A stretch of DNA of 22,368 bases, taken from the NCBI GenBank assembly GCA_965655775.1, contig CBFHHV010000018.1, positions 1-22,368 of the forward strand, read 5' to 3'. Below the pieces are notes generated by a model. That model saw only the letters and a list, made by a program, of their open reading frames with translations. It did no database searches and was not told where the DNA came from. The first letter of the stretch is position 1, and each line of letters opens with the position of its first letter. Source of the stretch: Marisimplicoccus sp965655775. GTDB lineage: Bacteria; Bacteroidota; Bacteroidia; Flavobacteriales; Flavobacteriaceae. The translations under genes were made by a program, and so were the position numbers. This document shows, one piece after another, positions 1 through 7,327 of this stretch.

Positions 1-473
1 ATCCCTTCACTTACCTCTGTCTTCCCATCATTTTTTAATATACTTTTCATTCTAAATATCTTCTGAATTATGAGGTCTGTCAGGCTTATCACTTCCATTT
101 CTCTCCATGCCTCTCCATAATCATGATTTTTATCTAGCATTAATTCAAATGTCTTTTTAACATTCCTATCATAAAGATCCATTATCTTTTCTGCTTCAAG
201 ATCTGGTTCATCTACAATTCCTTTATCAAACTGAATAAGTCCCATGATTGAATAATTTATGATTCCATAGAATTCAGCAGATTGATCCTCGTCAATTTTA
301 TTAGAGATATTATTCTGAAGGTTTCTTATTCTCTGTGCCTTGATATTGATCTGATCTACTAAGGAAATTATTCTAAGAACTCTCCAAGAAGAACCATAAT
401 CAGAATTTTTATCAATAAAAATCTTTCTAGATTTACTTATTATATTCTGATATTGTGACTTTGTATCTTCCAT
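1..473 (-). CDS. DUF1599 protein, partial (C-terminus beyond left edge)
   Basis: This open frame starts at the ATG complementary to 471-473 and runs off the left edge with no stop, giving 157 visible residues. It looks like the DUF1599 family (Pfam PF07659), which I recall as linked to nucleotide-modification systems but without an established function. The protein is an internal duplication. Residues about 21-53 and 114-146 align, each beginning DKNxDYGxxWR and continuing with xxxISLxDxIxxKxxR. There is no signal peptide and no membrane segment, so it is probably a cytoplasmic, largely helical protein. It is divergent from folP across 39 bases, an arrangement I recall from flavobacteria. Family members are around 180 residues, so only a short C-terminal piece should be missing. 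The family call is fairly secure; the function is unknown. Confidence 0.8.
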   Translation of the reverse strand, partial: MEDTKSQYQNIISKSRKIFIDKNSDYGSSWRVLRIISLVDQINIKAQRIRNLQNNISNKIDEDQSAEFYGIINYSIMGLIQFDKGIVDEPDLEAEKIMDLYDRNVKKTFELMLDKNHDYGEAWREMEVISLTDLIIQKIFRMKSILKNDGKTEVSEG

Positions 474-495
474 ATTAGATTTTAGTATAAATTTG
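460..495 (+). promoter_or_regulatory. Probable folP promoter (Bacteroidota type)
   Basis: TAAATTTG at 488-495 matches the Bacteroidota -7 consensus TAnnTTTG exactly and lies 17 bases before the folP ATG. A TTTG at 460-463 could be the -33 element, but the 24-base spacer is slightly longer than usual. I see no matching element on the other strand for the DUF1599 gene. Confidence 0.45.
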
Positions 496-512
496 GAAAA
501 GAAGTTAAAAGT

Positions 513-1334
513 ATGACTTTAAATTGTAATGAAAAAATCCTTGATTTATCCATAAAAAAAATTATGGGAATTGTAAATGTTTCTAATGATTCTTTCTACG
601 ACGGAGGCCAATATAATTCAATTGATAAAGTAAATTCTCGAATTAATGACTTAGTTTTAGATGGAGCTGAAATAATTGATATTGGTGCAGCTAGTTCAAA
701 ACCTGGCTCTAAGTTGATAAATGCTGAAGAGGAACTAAAAATTATATCAGATTATATTATTGAGATTTCTAATAACTTTAGAGACATTCATTTATCAATT
801 GACACATATAATTCAGATGTTGCTGAATTTGCTTTAGCAAAAGGTTTTTCAATAATAAATGACATAAGCTCCGGTAAATATGATCCTAAAATGTATGATG
901 TTATAAAAGAGTACAATTCAGGTTATGTGATGATGCATATGCAAGGAGATCCTGATAACATGCAAGATAATCCAGAATATGATAATGTGGTTGAGTCAAT
1001 TCTATCTTTTTTTAAAGGCAAAATAAATGAACTAGAGAACTCTGGTATTCAAAATATTATTTTAGATCCTGGTTTTGGTTTTGGTAAAACTATTCAGGAT
1101 AATTTTAAAATATTAAAAGACTTAAGTATGTTTCAGGCTTTCAATAAACCTTTATTGGTTGGACTATCGAGAAAGTCGATGATTTATAAGTTTCTTAATA
1201 TTTCACCAGCAGAGGCGCTTAATGGAACAACTGCTCTGAATACTCTTGCGATAGACAAAGGAGCTGATATATTAAGAGTCCATGATGCAAAAGAAGCTTC
1301 AGAATGTATTAAGCTAATAGAAAATTTAAACTAA
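513..1334 (+). CDS. folP: Dihydropteroate synthase
   Basis: FolP condenses dihydropterin pyrophosphate with p-aminobenzoate to give 7,8-dihydropteroate in folate synthesis; it is a cytoplasmic TIM barrel and the sulfonamide target. At 273 residues it has normal length. Family signatures are all visible: IMGIVNVSNDSF (residues 17-28, pterin-loop Asn22), SIDTY with Asp97, IINDISSG with Asn116, LDPGFGFGK with Asp185, LSRKS with Lys221, and LRVHD with Arg255 and His257. The second loop reads GAASSKPG where E. coli has GESTRPG, so the loop Thr-Arg pair is Ser-Lys. This may be a lineage trait. The ATG at 513 is the only sensible start and sits 17 bases after a -7 element. The last nine bases overlap the end of the convergent ABC exporter gene. 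folE is in the same window but in another transcription unit. Confidence 0.96.
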   Translation: MTLNCNEKILDLSIKKIMGIVNVSNDSFYDGGQYNSIDKVNSRINDLVLDGAEIIDIGAASSKPGSKLINAEEELKIISDYIIEISNNFRDIHLSIDTYNSDVAEFALAKGFSIINDISSGKYDPKMYDVIKEYNSGYVMMHMQGDPDNMQDNPEYDNVVESILSFFKGKINELENSGIQNIILDPGFGFGKTIQDNFKILKDLSMFQAFNKPLLVGLSRKSMIYKFLNISPAEALNGTTALNTLAIDKGADILRVHDAKEASECIKLIENLN

Positions 1335-3089
1335 TTCATCAATAAATTGCTCCTCATAAAGTTTTTTAAACTTTCCATTAGTAATACCTAAAAGCTCTTT
1401 ATGGTTACCGGATTCTAGTATCTTTCCATTTTCCATATAAATTATTTTATTTGCTGATTCAATTGTTGAAAGTCTATGAGCAATTATAATTGAAGTTTTA
1501 TCCTTTGTTATCTTTTTTGTTGCATTTTTTATTAAGTCCTCTGAATACGAGTCAATAGAAGAAGTTGCCTCATCAAGAATTAAGATATCAGGATTATTAA
1601 CTAAGACTCGTAGAAAAGCTATTAACTGTTTTTGTCCAGCAGACAGTGTTGTACCTCTCTCACTTACATTAAAATTATATCCTCCAGGCAGTGATCTAAT
1701 AAAATCATGGATCTCAAGTTCTTTTGAAGCGTTTTCAACATCCTCTAGTGTAATATTCTTGTTAAACAGAGTAATATTATTGAAAATAGTATCGGCAAAC
1801 AGAAATACATCTTGAAGGATTACACCAATTTTATTTCTAACTGTTTCAAGAGTGTAATCATCAATATCTTTCCCGTCAATTAAAATATTACCTGTATTTA
1901 TTTCATAGAACTTAGTTATAAGATTAGTTATAGTTGTTTTTCCACTTCCAGTTGGGCCCACAATTGCAAATGACTCTCCAGGATTTATTTTAAATGAGAT
2001 ATTATTTAAAACTTGCTGATTATCTAAATAAGAAAAGTTAACATTCTTAAATTCAATCAAACCTTTAAATGAAGAATCTTCTAGCTCACCTTTGTCTTTT
2101 ATTTGCTGATCATCATCAAGAATATTAAAGATTCTCTCTGTTGAAACCATACCCATTTGGAGAGTGTTAAATCTATCTGCTATTTGTCTTAATGGCCTAA
2201 ATAATAATCCAGACATAGAGATAAAGAGGAACAAAGTACCTAGAGAAATATTTTCACCATTTAAGTTGTTAAAACCTCCATACCAAACAAGAAGACCAAT
2301 ACAAATTGATGTTGAGATTTCAGCAATTGGAAAGAAAATTGAATTAATCCATACAGTTCTTAGCCAGGCGTCTCTATGCTTAATATTTATTTGATTGAAT
2401 TTATCAATTTCAACTTTTTCACGATTAAAGATCTGTACAATTTTAACTCCACTAATTCTTTCTTGAACAAATGAGTTTAGATTTGCAACCTCTCTTCTTA
2501 CTTTTTCAAATGCTGTTTTCATAGTCTTTTGAAACACTCTGGTAGCAAAAATTAAAACAGGAAATATTGAAATTACAACAAGAGTAAGTTCTGGACTTAT
2601 TATTGTCATAACTATTAAGACAGTAATCATTTTCAATATATCAGCTATAATAGTGAATAAACCTTGAGAGAAGATGCTTGCAATTGTTTCTATATCATTT
2701 ACAGTTCTGGTTACCAATCTTCCAACAGCATTTTTATCAAAAAAAGACATTTTAAATTTCACAATTTTCTCAAAAACATTCACCCTTAAATCTTTAATAA
2801 CCTTCTGCCCTAACCAGTTTGCGTAGAATGTAAACAAATACATAAATATCACTTCTAAGAAAAGCACTAACATCATAAGTAATATAATTGACTGCATCCC
2901 TTCGTAGTTTTTAATAAGGATGTAATCATCAACAACTACTTTTAATAAATATGGAGTTAACGTTGATAATAGGGAAATTAAAATTGCCGTGAACATTACA
3001 CCATAAAAAGTATAATTATATGGCTTAACAAAAACTAAAAGTTTTGAAAATAATTTAACATCAAATATTTTACCTTTTACTTTTTCCAA
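1326..3089 (-). CDS. ABC exporter, fused membrane and ATPase domains
   Basis: A half-transporter of the MsbA/BmrA type (587 residues). It would work in the inner membrane as a homo- or heterodimer exporting a lipid, drug or other hydrophobic substrate that cannot be named from sequence. Residues about 20-320 form the six-helix membrane domain and about 345-580 the nucleotide-binding domain. Visible there are Walker A GPTGSGKT (378-385), Q-loop Gln426, signature LSAGQ (482-486, Ala for the usual first Gly), Walker B ILILDE with the catalytic Glu (502-507), and H-loop His538. The start is a TTG complementary to 3087-3089. An in-frame stop lies three codons upstream and the next Met is residue 32, while the resulting N-terminus (xKxxGKxFDxxLF) fits homologues as I remember them. 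It overlaps the end of truA by 13 bases, so the two are probably one transcript with coupled translation. Its 3' end overlaps folP. Confidence 0.9.
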   Translation of the reverse strand: MEKVKGKIFDVKLFSKLLVFVKPYNYTFYGVMFTAILISLLSTLTPYLLKVVVDDYILIKNYEGMQSIILLMMLVLFLEVIFMYLFTFYANWLGQKVIKDLRVNVFEKIVKFKMSFFDKNAVGRLVTRTVNDIETIASIFSQGLFTIIADILKMITVLIVMTIISPELTLVVISIFPVLIFATRVFQKTMKTAFEKVRREVANLNSFVQERISGVKIVQIFNREKVEIDKFNQINIKHRDAWLRTVWINSIFFPIAEISTSICIGLLVWYGGFNNLNGENISLGTLFLFISMSGLLFRPLRQIADRFNTLQMGMVSTERIFNILDDDQQIKDKGELEDSSFKGLIEFKNVNFSYLDNQQVLNNISFKINPGESFAIVGPTGSGKTTITNLITKFYEINTGNILIDGKDIDDYTLETVRNKIGVILQDVFLFADTIFNNITLFNKNITLEDVENASKELEIHDFIRSLPGGYNFNVSERGTTLSAGQKQLIAFLRVLVNNPDILILDEATSSIDSYSEDLIKNATKKITKDKTSIIIAHRLSTIESANKIIYMENGKILESGNHKELLGITNGKFKKLYEEQFIDELV

Positions 3090-3835
3090 CTTGTCTCAAA
3101 AATGTTTTTATACGTAATATTACTTAGAAACAGACCAGAGGCAGGAACTGAGTAACCTGCTTCCCTCCTATCCTCAGAGTCTAAAATCTTTTGTAAGTCT
3201 TTGTCAGTTATTTTACAAGTACCAATTTCAATCATCGTTCCAACTATAGACCTAACCATATTTCTTAAAAATCTGTTAGCTGTTATTGAGAATTTATAAC
3301 CATTTTCAGTATTAATCCATTCGGCATGTTCTATATCACAATCATAGGTTTTAACATCTGTATTAGATTTTGAGAAACATTTAAAATTTTTATGGTTAAG
3401 AAGTCTCAAACAACTCTCGTTCATTTTATTTATATCAAGTTTATCCTTTATGTAATATAAGAACTTATAGTTGAATGGATCTTTTTCAAAGCCAATAAAG
3501 TATTCATAAGTTCTGTTTACAGCGTCAAACCTAGCATGAGAATCTTTGTTTACTGAAGATAAACATGCAATACAAATATCCTTTGGAATCATCATATTTA
3601 AAGATCTACAGAAATTATTTTTGCCAAAATCAGAATCTATATCAAAATGTGCAAACATTTGTTTTGCATGGACACCTGCATCAGTTCTTCCTGCAAGTGT
3701 CAGGTTTATATCTGATCCAGTATATTTTGAAATATTGGTTTCTAAAACTTCCTGAATCGTTAAAGAATTAGGTTGCTTTTGAATTCCATGATAGCTTGAG
3801 CCATCGTACGAAAACTCAATAAAATACCTTGGCAT
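3077..3835 (-). CDS. truA: tRNA pseudouridine(38-40) synthase TruA
   Basis: TruA converts uridines 38, 39 and 40 in the anticodon arm of many tRNAs to pseudouridine. At 252 residues it has the usual length. The N-terminus RYFIEFSYDGSSYHGIQKQ and the catalytic loop LAGRTDAGVHA (residues 47-57, nucleophile Asp52) are diagnostic. Further family blocks are visible: HARFDAVNRTYEYFI, FSKSNTD and the C-terminal FLRNMVRSIVGTMIEIG. It is first in a two-gene unit with the ABC exporter, whose TTG start lies inside the last codons of truA. The gene is divergent from rho across 113 bases. I found no exact TAnnTTTG element on its strand in that gap, so its promoter is unassigned. Confidence 0.95.
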   Translation of the reverse strand: MPRYFIEFSYDGSSYHGIQKQPNSLTIQEVLETNISKYTGSDINLTLAGRTDAGVHAKQMFAHFDIDSDFGKNNFCRSLNMMIPKDICIACLSSVNKDSHARFDAVNRTYEYFIGFEKDPFNYKFLYYIKDKLDINKMNESCLRLLNHKNFKCFSKSNTDVKTYDCDIEHAEWINTENGYKFSITANRFLRNMVRSIVGTMIEIGTCKITDKDLQKILDSEDRREAGYSVPASGLFLSNITYKNIFETSWKK

Positions 3836-3853
3836 AATCAGTTAATTTAGATA

Positions 3854-3886
3854 TTTGCTGAATTTAAAAATAAATTTGTAAATTTG
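3854..3886 (+). promoter_or_regulatory. rho promoter with tandem duplicated -7 element
   Basis: TAAATTTG occurs twice back to back, at 3871-3878 and 3879-3886. Both copies match the Bacteroidota -7 consensus TAnnTTTG. A TTTG at 3854-3857 lies 21 bases before the second copy, a good -33 spacing. Transcription would begin shortly after 3886, giving rho a leader of roughly 55 bases. Confidence 0.6.
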
Positions 3887-3948
3887 GACAACTATTTTTT
3901 CCAAGAAGTACATTTCTATTAACATTTCAAATTAAACAACCACTATAT

Positions 3949-5373
3949 ATGTACGATATTAAAATGCTTAAAGCTAAAAAGATAGCTGAGCTTATTGAAA
4001 TTGCCGAACAAATCGGATTAAAAGATACTAAAGGCATGAAAAAGCAAGAACTGGTTGATGCTATTACTAAAAAGCCTGAGGATGAAAAAGCTTCAGTTGA
4101 AACAAAACCTGAAGTTGAGGAAAAGAAACATCAAAGAGTTGATAAAAGACCAAGAAATGGATCAAATAAAAATCATCACAATAAAAACTTTTCAAATAAA
4201 AAAGATGATAATTTCAATAAAGACAATAGGAGAAAATATAAAGAACCTGATTTTGAGTTTGATGGTATTATAGAATCCGAGGGAGTTTTAGAAATTATGC
4301 AAGATGGATATGGTTTTTTAAGATCTTCAGACTATAACTACTTATCATCTCCAGATGATATATATGTATCTCAATCTCAAATAAAATTATTTGGACTTAA
4401 AACAGGTGATACAGTTCATGGGACTGTAAGACCTCCAAAAGATGGTGAAAAATATTTCCCTTTAATTAAGGTTAATAAAATCAACGGACTTGACCCAGAA
4501 GTTGTTCGGGATAGAGTCTCATTTGAGCATTTAACACCATTATTCCCTGAAGAAAAATTTAATATTTCATCAAAGGAGAGTACAATCTCTACAAGAATTA
4601 TTGACCTTTTTTCACCTATAGGAAAAGGACAAAGAGGAATGATAGTTTCTCAACCAAAAACTGGAAAGACAATGCTTTTAAAAGATGTTGCAAATGCAAT
4701 TGCAGCAAATCACCCGGAGGTATTTCAAATTATCTTATTAATTGATGAAAGGCCAGAGGAAGTTACTGACATGCAGAGGAATGTAAAAGGTGAAGTTGTA
4801 GCTTCAACATTTGACGAACCTGCTGACAGACATGTAAGAGTTGCCAATATTGTTCTTGAGAAAGCGAAAAGATTAGTTGAATGTGGTCATGATGTTGTAA
4901 TACTTCTTGATTCTATAACAAGACTTGCAAGAGCTTATAACACGGTTCAACCTGCATCAGGAAAAATATTAAGTGGTGGTGTTGACGCAAATGCATTACA
5001 TAAACCAAAACGATTCTTTGGAGCTGCAAGAAATATAGAAAATGGTGGTTCACTTTCAATTATATCTACTGCTTTAACTGAAACTGGATCAAAAATGGAT
5101 GAGGTGATTTTTGAGGAATTTAAAGGAACCGGTAATATGGAGCTTCAACTTGACAGAAGAATCTCTAACAGGCGTATCTTCCCTGCGATAGATCTAGTTT
5201 CTTCAAGCACTAGAAGAGATGATCTACTCCTAGATGAGAACACTATTCAAAGGATGTGGATTATGAGAAAATACTTAGCGGATATGAACCCAGTAGAGGC
5301 AATGGAATTTATAAACGACAGGTTTAGAAAAACAAATAATAATGAAGAGTTTCTTATTTCAATGAACTCTTAA
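3949..5373 (+). CDS. rho: Transcription termination factor Rho
   Basis: Rho is the hexameric RNA helicase that ends transcription at Rho-dependent sites. The 474 residues show, in order: the N-terminal Rho helical motif (about 1-42, LKAKKIAELIEIAE), a charged Asn/Lys/Asp/Arg-rich low-complexity insertion (about 43-100), the cold-shock-like RNA-binding domain (about 107-180, with GYGFLR at 120-125), and the RecA-like ATPase. Walker A is QPKTGKT (235-241), Walker B is VVILLD (316-321), LSGGVDANAL (341-350) fits the Q-loop, and a conserved FKGTGNMEL block follows at 391-399. E. coli Rho is 419 residues; most of the extra length is the insertion, which is common in Bacteroidota Rho. The ATG at 3949 gives MYDIKMLKAKK, which fits relatives. 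The stop codon abuts the rpsT stop on the other strand with no base between. Confidence 0.97.
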   Translation: MYDIKMLKAKKIAELIEIAEQIGLKDTKGMKKQELVDAITKKPEDEKASVETKPEVEEKKHQRVDKRPRNGSNKNHHNKNFSNKKDDNFNKDNRRKYKEPDFEFDGIIESEGVLEIMQDGYGFLRSSDYNYLSSPDDIYVSQSQIKLFGLKTGDTVHGTVRPPKDGEKYFPLIKVNKINGLDPEVVRDRVSFEHLTPLFPEEKFNISSKESTISTRIIDLFSPIGKGQRGMIVSQPKTGKTMLLKDVANAIAANHPEVFQIILLIDERPEEVTDMQRNVKGEVVASTFDEPADRHVRVANIVLEKAKRLVECGHDVVILLDSITRLARAYNTVQPASGKILSGGVDANALHKPKRFFGAARNIENGGSLSIISTALTETGSKMDEVIFEEFKGTGNMELQLDRRISNRRIFPAIDLVSSSTRRDDLLLDENTIQRMWIMRKYLADMNPVEAMEFINDRFRKTNNNEEFLISMNS

Positions 5374-5616
5374 TTACTTAAGCTTACTTAATTTAGATTT
5401 AAGATTTGATGCTTTGTTCTTATGAATAACATTCTTATTAGCTAACTTATCAATTAAAGAAACAACACCGGGATAAAGCTTACCAGCCTCTTTTTTAGTT
5501 TTAGCATCTTTTAATTTTTTGATAGCATTTCTTGTAGTCTTATGTTGAAGTTTATTCAAAGACTTTTTAGTTTCATTAGAACGAATTCTTTTTAAAGCAG
5601 ATTTATGATTTGCCAT
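5374..5616 (-). CDS. rpsT: Small ribosomal subunit protein bS20
   Basis: An 80-residue, very basic protein of the 30S subunit that binds 16S rRNA. The opening MANHKSALKRIRSNETKK and the later TRNAIKKLKDA block are typical of S20, and the rest is a Lys-rich helical protein of normal length. Only 13 bases separate the ATG from the 3' end of tRNA-Glu, and no separate promoter fits in that space. The mRNA is therefore probably the tail of a tRNA-Glu/rpsT transcript. In that case tRNA 3' processing would define the 5' end of the rpsT message and leave a very short leader; this is inference. It converges on rho with no intergenic bases. Confidence 0.95.
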   Translation of the reverse strand: MANHKSALKRIRSNETKKSLNKLQHKTTRNAIKKLKDAKTKKEAGKLYPGVVSLIDKLANKNVIHKNKASNLKSKLSKLK

Positions 5617-5629
5617 AATTTTTATTTTG

Positions 5630-5701
5630 TAGCCCGTAGGGGAATCGAACCCCTCTTTCCAGGATGAAAACCTGAGGTCCTAACCGATAGACGAACGGGC
5701 C
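5630..5701 (-). tRNA. tRNA-Glu (anticodon UUC)
   Basis: On the minus strand the sequence folds as a standard cloverleaf of 72 bases including the discriminator A. The acceptor pairs GGCCCGT with ACGGGCT, with a G-U at the first pair. The D arm contains CGGTTAGG, the anticodon stem TCAGG/CCTGG (one wobble pair) closes the loop TTTTCAT with anticodon TTC (complement of 5666-5668), and the T arm is AGGGG-TTCGATT-CCCCT. The CCA end is not encoded (ACA follows) and must be added after transcription. It lies between proS and rpsT on the same strand and has its own promoter. Confidence 0.96.
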
Positions 5702-5711
5702 AATCAGGGTG

Positions 5712-5740
5712 CAAATTTAATTTAAATTTTAATATTTCAA
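5712..5740 (-). promoter_or_regulatory. Promoter of the tRNA-Glu/rpsT unit
   Basis: Read on the minus strand, TTG (complement of 5738-5740), an 18-base spacer and TAAATTTG (complement of 5712-5719) make a full match to the Bacteroidota -33/-7 promoter. The -7 box ends 10 bases before the tRNA 5' end. The -33 TTG overlaps the TGA stop codon of proS. Confidence 0.65.
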
Positions 5741-7215
5741 TAAGATTTTGAAAATATTACTTTGTATTGTGCTGGCTTACCAGAATAAATACATGTAACA
5801 CCTTTATTATCAAGATCTTCAGGGATACATCTAATTGTAGCTTTTGTTTCCGCTTTAATAGCTTCTTCAGTTTCGTTTGTTCCATCCCAACCTGCAATTA
5901 CAAAACCACTTTGTGAAGAGATCAATTCTTTAAACTCATCATATGAATTTACCTCATGTGTATGTTTTTTTAGTCTCTCTTTAGATTTTAAAATCATTTC
6001 TTCTTGAACTTGATTAATTGATGATTCAACTAAGGAAGTTAGATCTGAGAATTTAGCAGAAACTTTTTCTAGGTTATGTCTATAAAAAACATCAAACTCA
6101 TCGTTATCAACTTCTTTTTCGCCTAAAACAATTCTCATTGGAATACCTTTTACTTCTGAATCATTAAGTTTAAAACCAAGACTAATGTTATCTCTATCAT
6201 CAATTTTTACTCTTATTCCATTATCTTTTATTGAATTAAATAAATCGTTAGTCTTATCTAATATTTTTTTTGAGCTCTCTTCAGATTTAATAATAGGTAT
6301 TATGATTACTTGAGTTGGAGCAAGAAGTGGAGGTAGAATTAGACCATTGTCATCACTATGAGACATAATTAAAGCTCCCATAAGTCTAGTTGAAACTCCC
6401 CAAGATGTTGCCCAGACATATTCTAGTTTACCTGATTTATCAGCATACTTAACGTCAAATGCCTTTGCAAAATTTTGTCCAAGAAAATGAGAGGTGCCTG
6501 CCTGTAATGCTTTACCATCCTGCATCAATGCTTCGATACAAAGAGTCTCTTCAGCTCCAGCAAATCTCTCAGATTCAGATTTCGATCCTTGAACAACAGG
6601 CATAGCCATAAATTTCTCAGCAAATTCAGAATATATGTTATTAATTAATTTTGTTTCTTTTAAAGCTTCCTCTTTTGTTGCATGCGCAGTATGCCCTTCT
6701 TGCCATAAAAACTCAGCAGTTCTAAGAAAAAGTCTAGTTCTCATCTCCCATCTTACAACATTTGCCCATTGGTTAATTAAGATTGGTAAATCTCTATATG
6801 ATTGAATCCACCTTTTATAAGTTTTCCAAATAATTGCCTCACTTGTAGGTCTAACTATAAGTTCCTCTTCAAGCTTTGAATCAGAATCGACCATCAGTTT
6901 GCCTTTTTTATCAGGATCATTTTTTAGTCTGTAATGAGTAACAACGGCACACTCTTTAGCAAATCCTTCTGCATTTTTCTCTTCAGCCTCAAATAATGAT
7001 TTTGGAACAAATAATGGGAAATAAGCATTTTCGTGCCCTGTCTCTTTGAACATATCATCAAGCTGAGATTTCATTAATTCCCAAATGGCAAATCCATAAG
7101 GTTTTATAACCATACATCCCCTTACATCAGAAGACTCAGCTAAACCAGCCTCAGAGATAATGTCATTATACCATTTTGAATAGTCATTACTTCTAGGAGT
7201 TATTTTCTTTCCCAT
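5737..7215 (-). CDS. proS: Prolyl-tRNA synthetase, archaeal/eukaryotic type
   Basis: ProS charges tRNA-Pro with proline; it is a cytoplasmic class II synthetase. The 492 residues correspond to the short class without the editing (INS) domain found in E. coli ProS, as is usual in Bacteroidota. Visible motifs are VRPTSE (121-126), the motif 2 region NVVRWEMRTRLFLRTAEFLWQEGHTAH (152-178), the proline-pocket block GTSHFLGQNFAKAF (240-253) and motif 3 GVSTRLMGALIMSHSDDNGL (273-292). The anticodon-binding domain follows (about 300-410), then the C-terminal extra domain ending near GKPAQYKVIFSKSY. The C-terminal domain has isolated cysteines (CIPED, TCIYS) rather than a full zinc site. It is the only gene here ending in TGA, and that stop overlaps the promoter of tRNA-Glu. 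No exact promoter element was found upstream. Confidence 0.96.
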   Translation of the reverse strand: MGKKITPRSNDYSKWYNDIISEAGLAESSDVRGCMVIKPYGFAIWELMKSQLDDMFKETGHENAYFPLFVPKSLFEAEEKNAEGFAKECAVVTHYRLKNDPDKKGKLMVDSDSKLEEELIVRPTSEAIIWKTYKRWIQSYRDLPILINQWANVVRWEMRTRLFLRTAEFLWQEGHTAHATKEEALKETKLINNIYSEFAEKFMAMPVVQGSKSESERFAGAEETLCIEALMQDGKALQAGTSHFLGQNFAKAFDVKYADKSGKLEYVWATSWGVSTRLMGALIMSHSDDNGLILPPLLAPTQVIIIPIIKSEESSKKILDKTNDLFNSIKDNGIRVKIDDRDNISLGFKLNDSEVKGIPMRIVLGEKEVDNDEFDVFYRHNLEKVSAKFSDLTSLVESSINQVQEEMILKSKERLKKHTHEVNSYDEFKELISSQSGFVIAGWDGTNETEEAIKAETKATIRCIPEDLDNKGVTCIYSGKPAQYKVIFSKSY

Positions 7216-7274
7216 TGATCAAATCTTATTAACAATCGTTATAAAAAGTGGCACAATTGTTGTAATTACTTAAG

Positions 7275-7302
7275 TAAATGTAAAAGTAGTAATTTACATT
7301 TA
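7275..7302. repeat. Perfect 10-bp inverted repeat in the proS/lipoprotein divergent gap
   Basis: TAAATGTAAA at 7275-7284 and TTTACATTTA at 7293-7302 are perfect reverse complements with an 8-base spacer. The element sits in the 112-base divergent gap, 60 bases from the proS start and 26 from the lipoprotein start. It could be an operator for a dimeric regulator or a hairpin in either transcript. The stem is almost all A-T, so an operator seems more likely than an RNA structure, but neither is shown. Confidence 0.5.
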
Positions 7303-7327
7303 ATTAATTATTTTTAAATTTAGATAC

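Noticed and set aside
1644..1646. LSAGQ instead of LSGGQ in the ABC exporter as a sign of a dead ATPase site
   Set aside because: The catalytic Glu, Walker A, Q-loop and H-loop are intact, and this Ala variant is a tolerated change in active transporters, so it is not evidence of inactivity.
4055..4273. 72-codon Lys/Ile-rich frame overlapping rho
   Set aside because: It is an out-of-frame reading of the A-rich low-complexity insertion of Rho.
7315..7322. TAAATTTA as a -7 box for the lipoprotein gene
   Set aside because: It is one base off consensus, lies only five bases before the ATG, and has no -33 partner, so it would imply a nearly leaderless transcript. Too weak to list.
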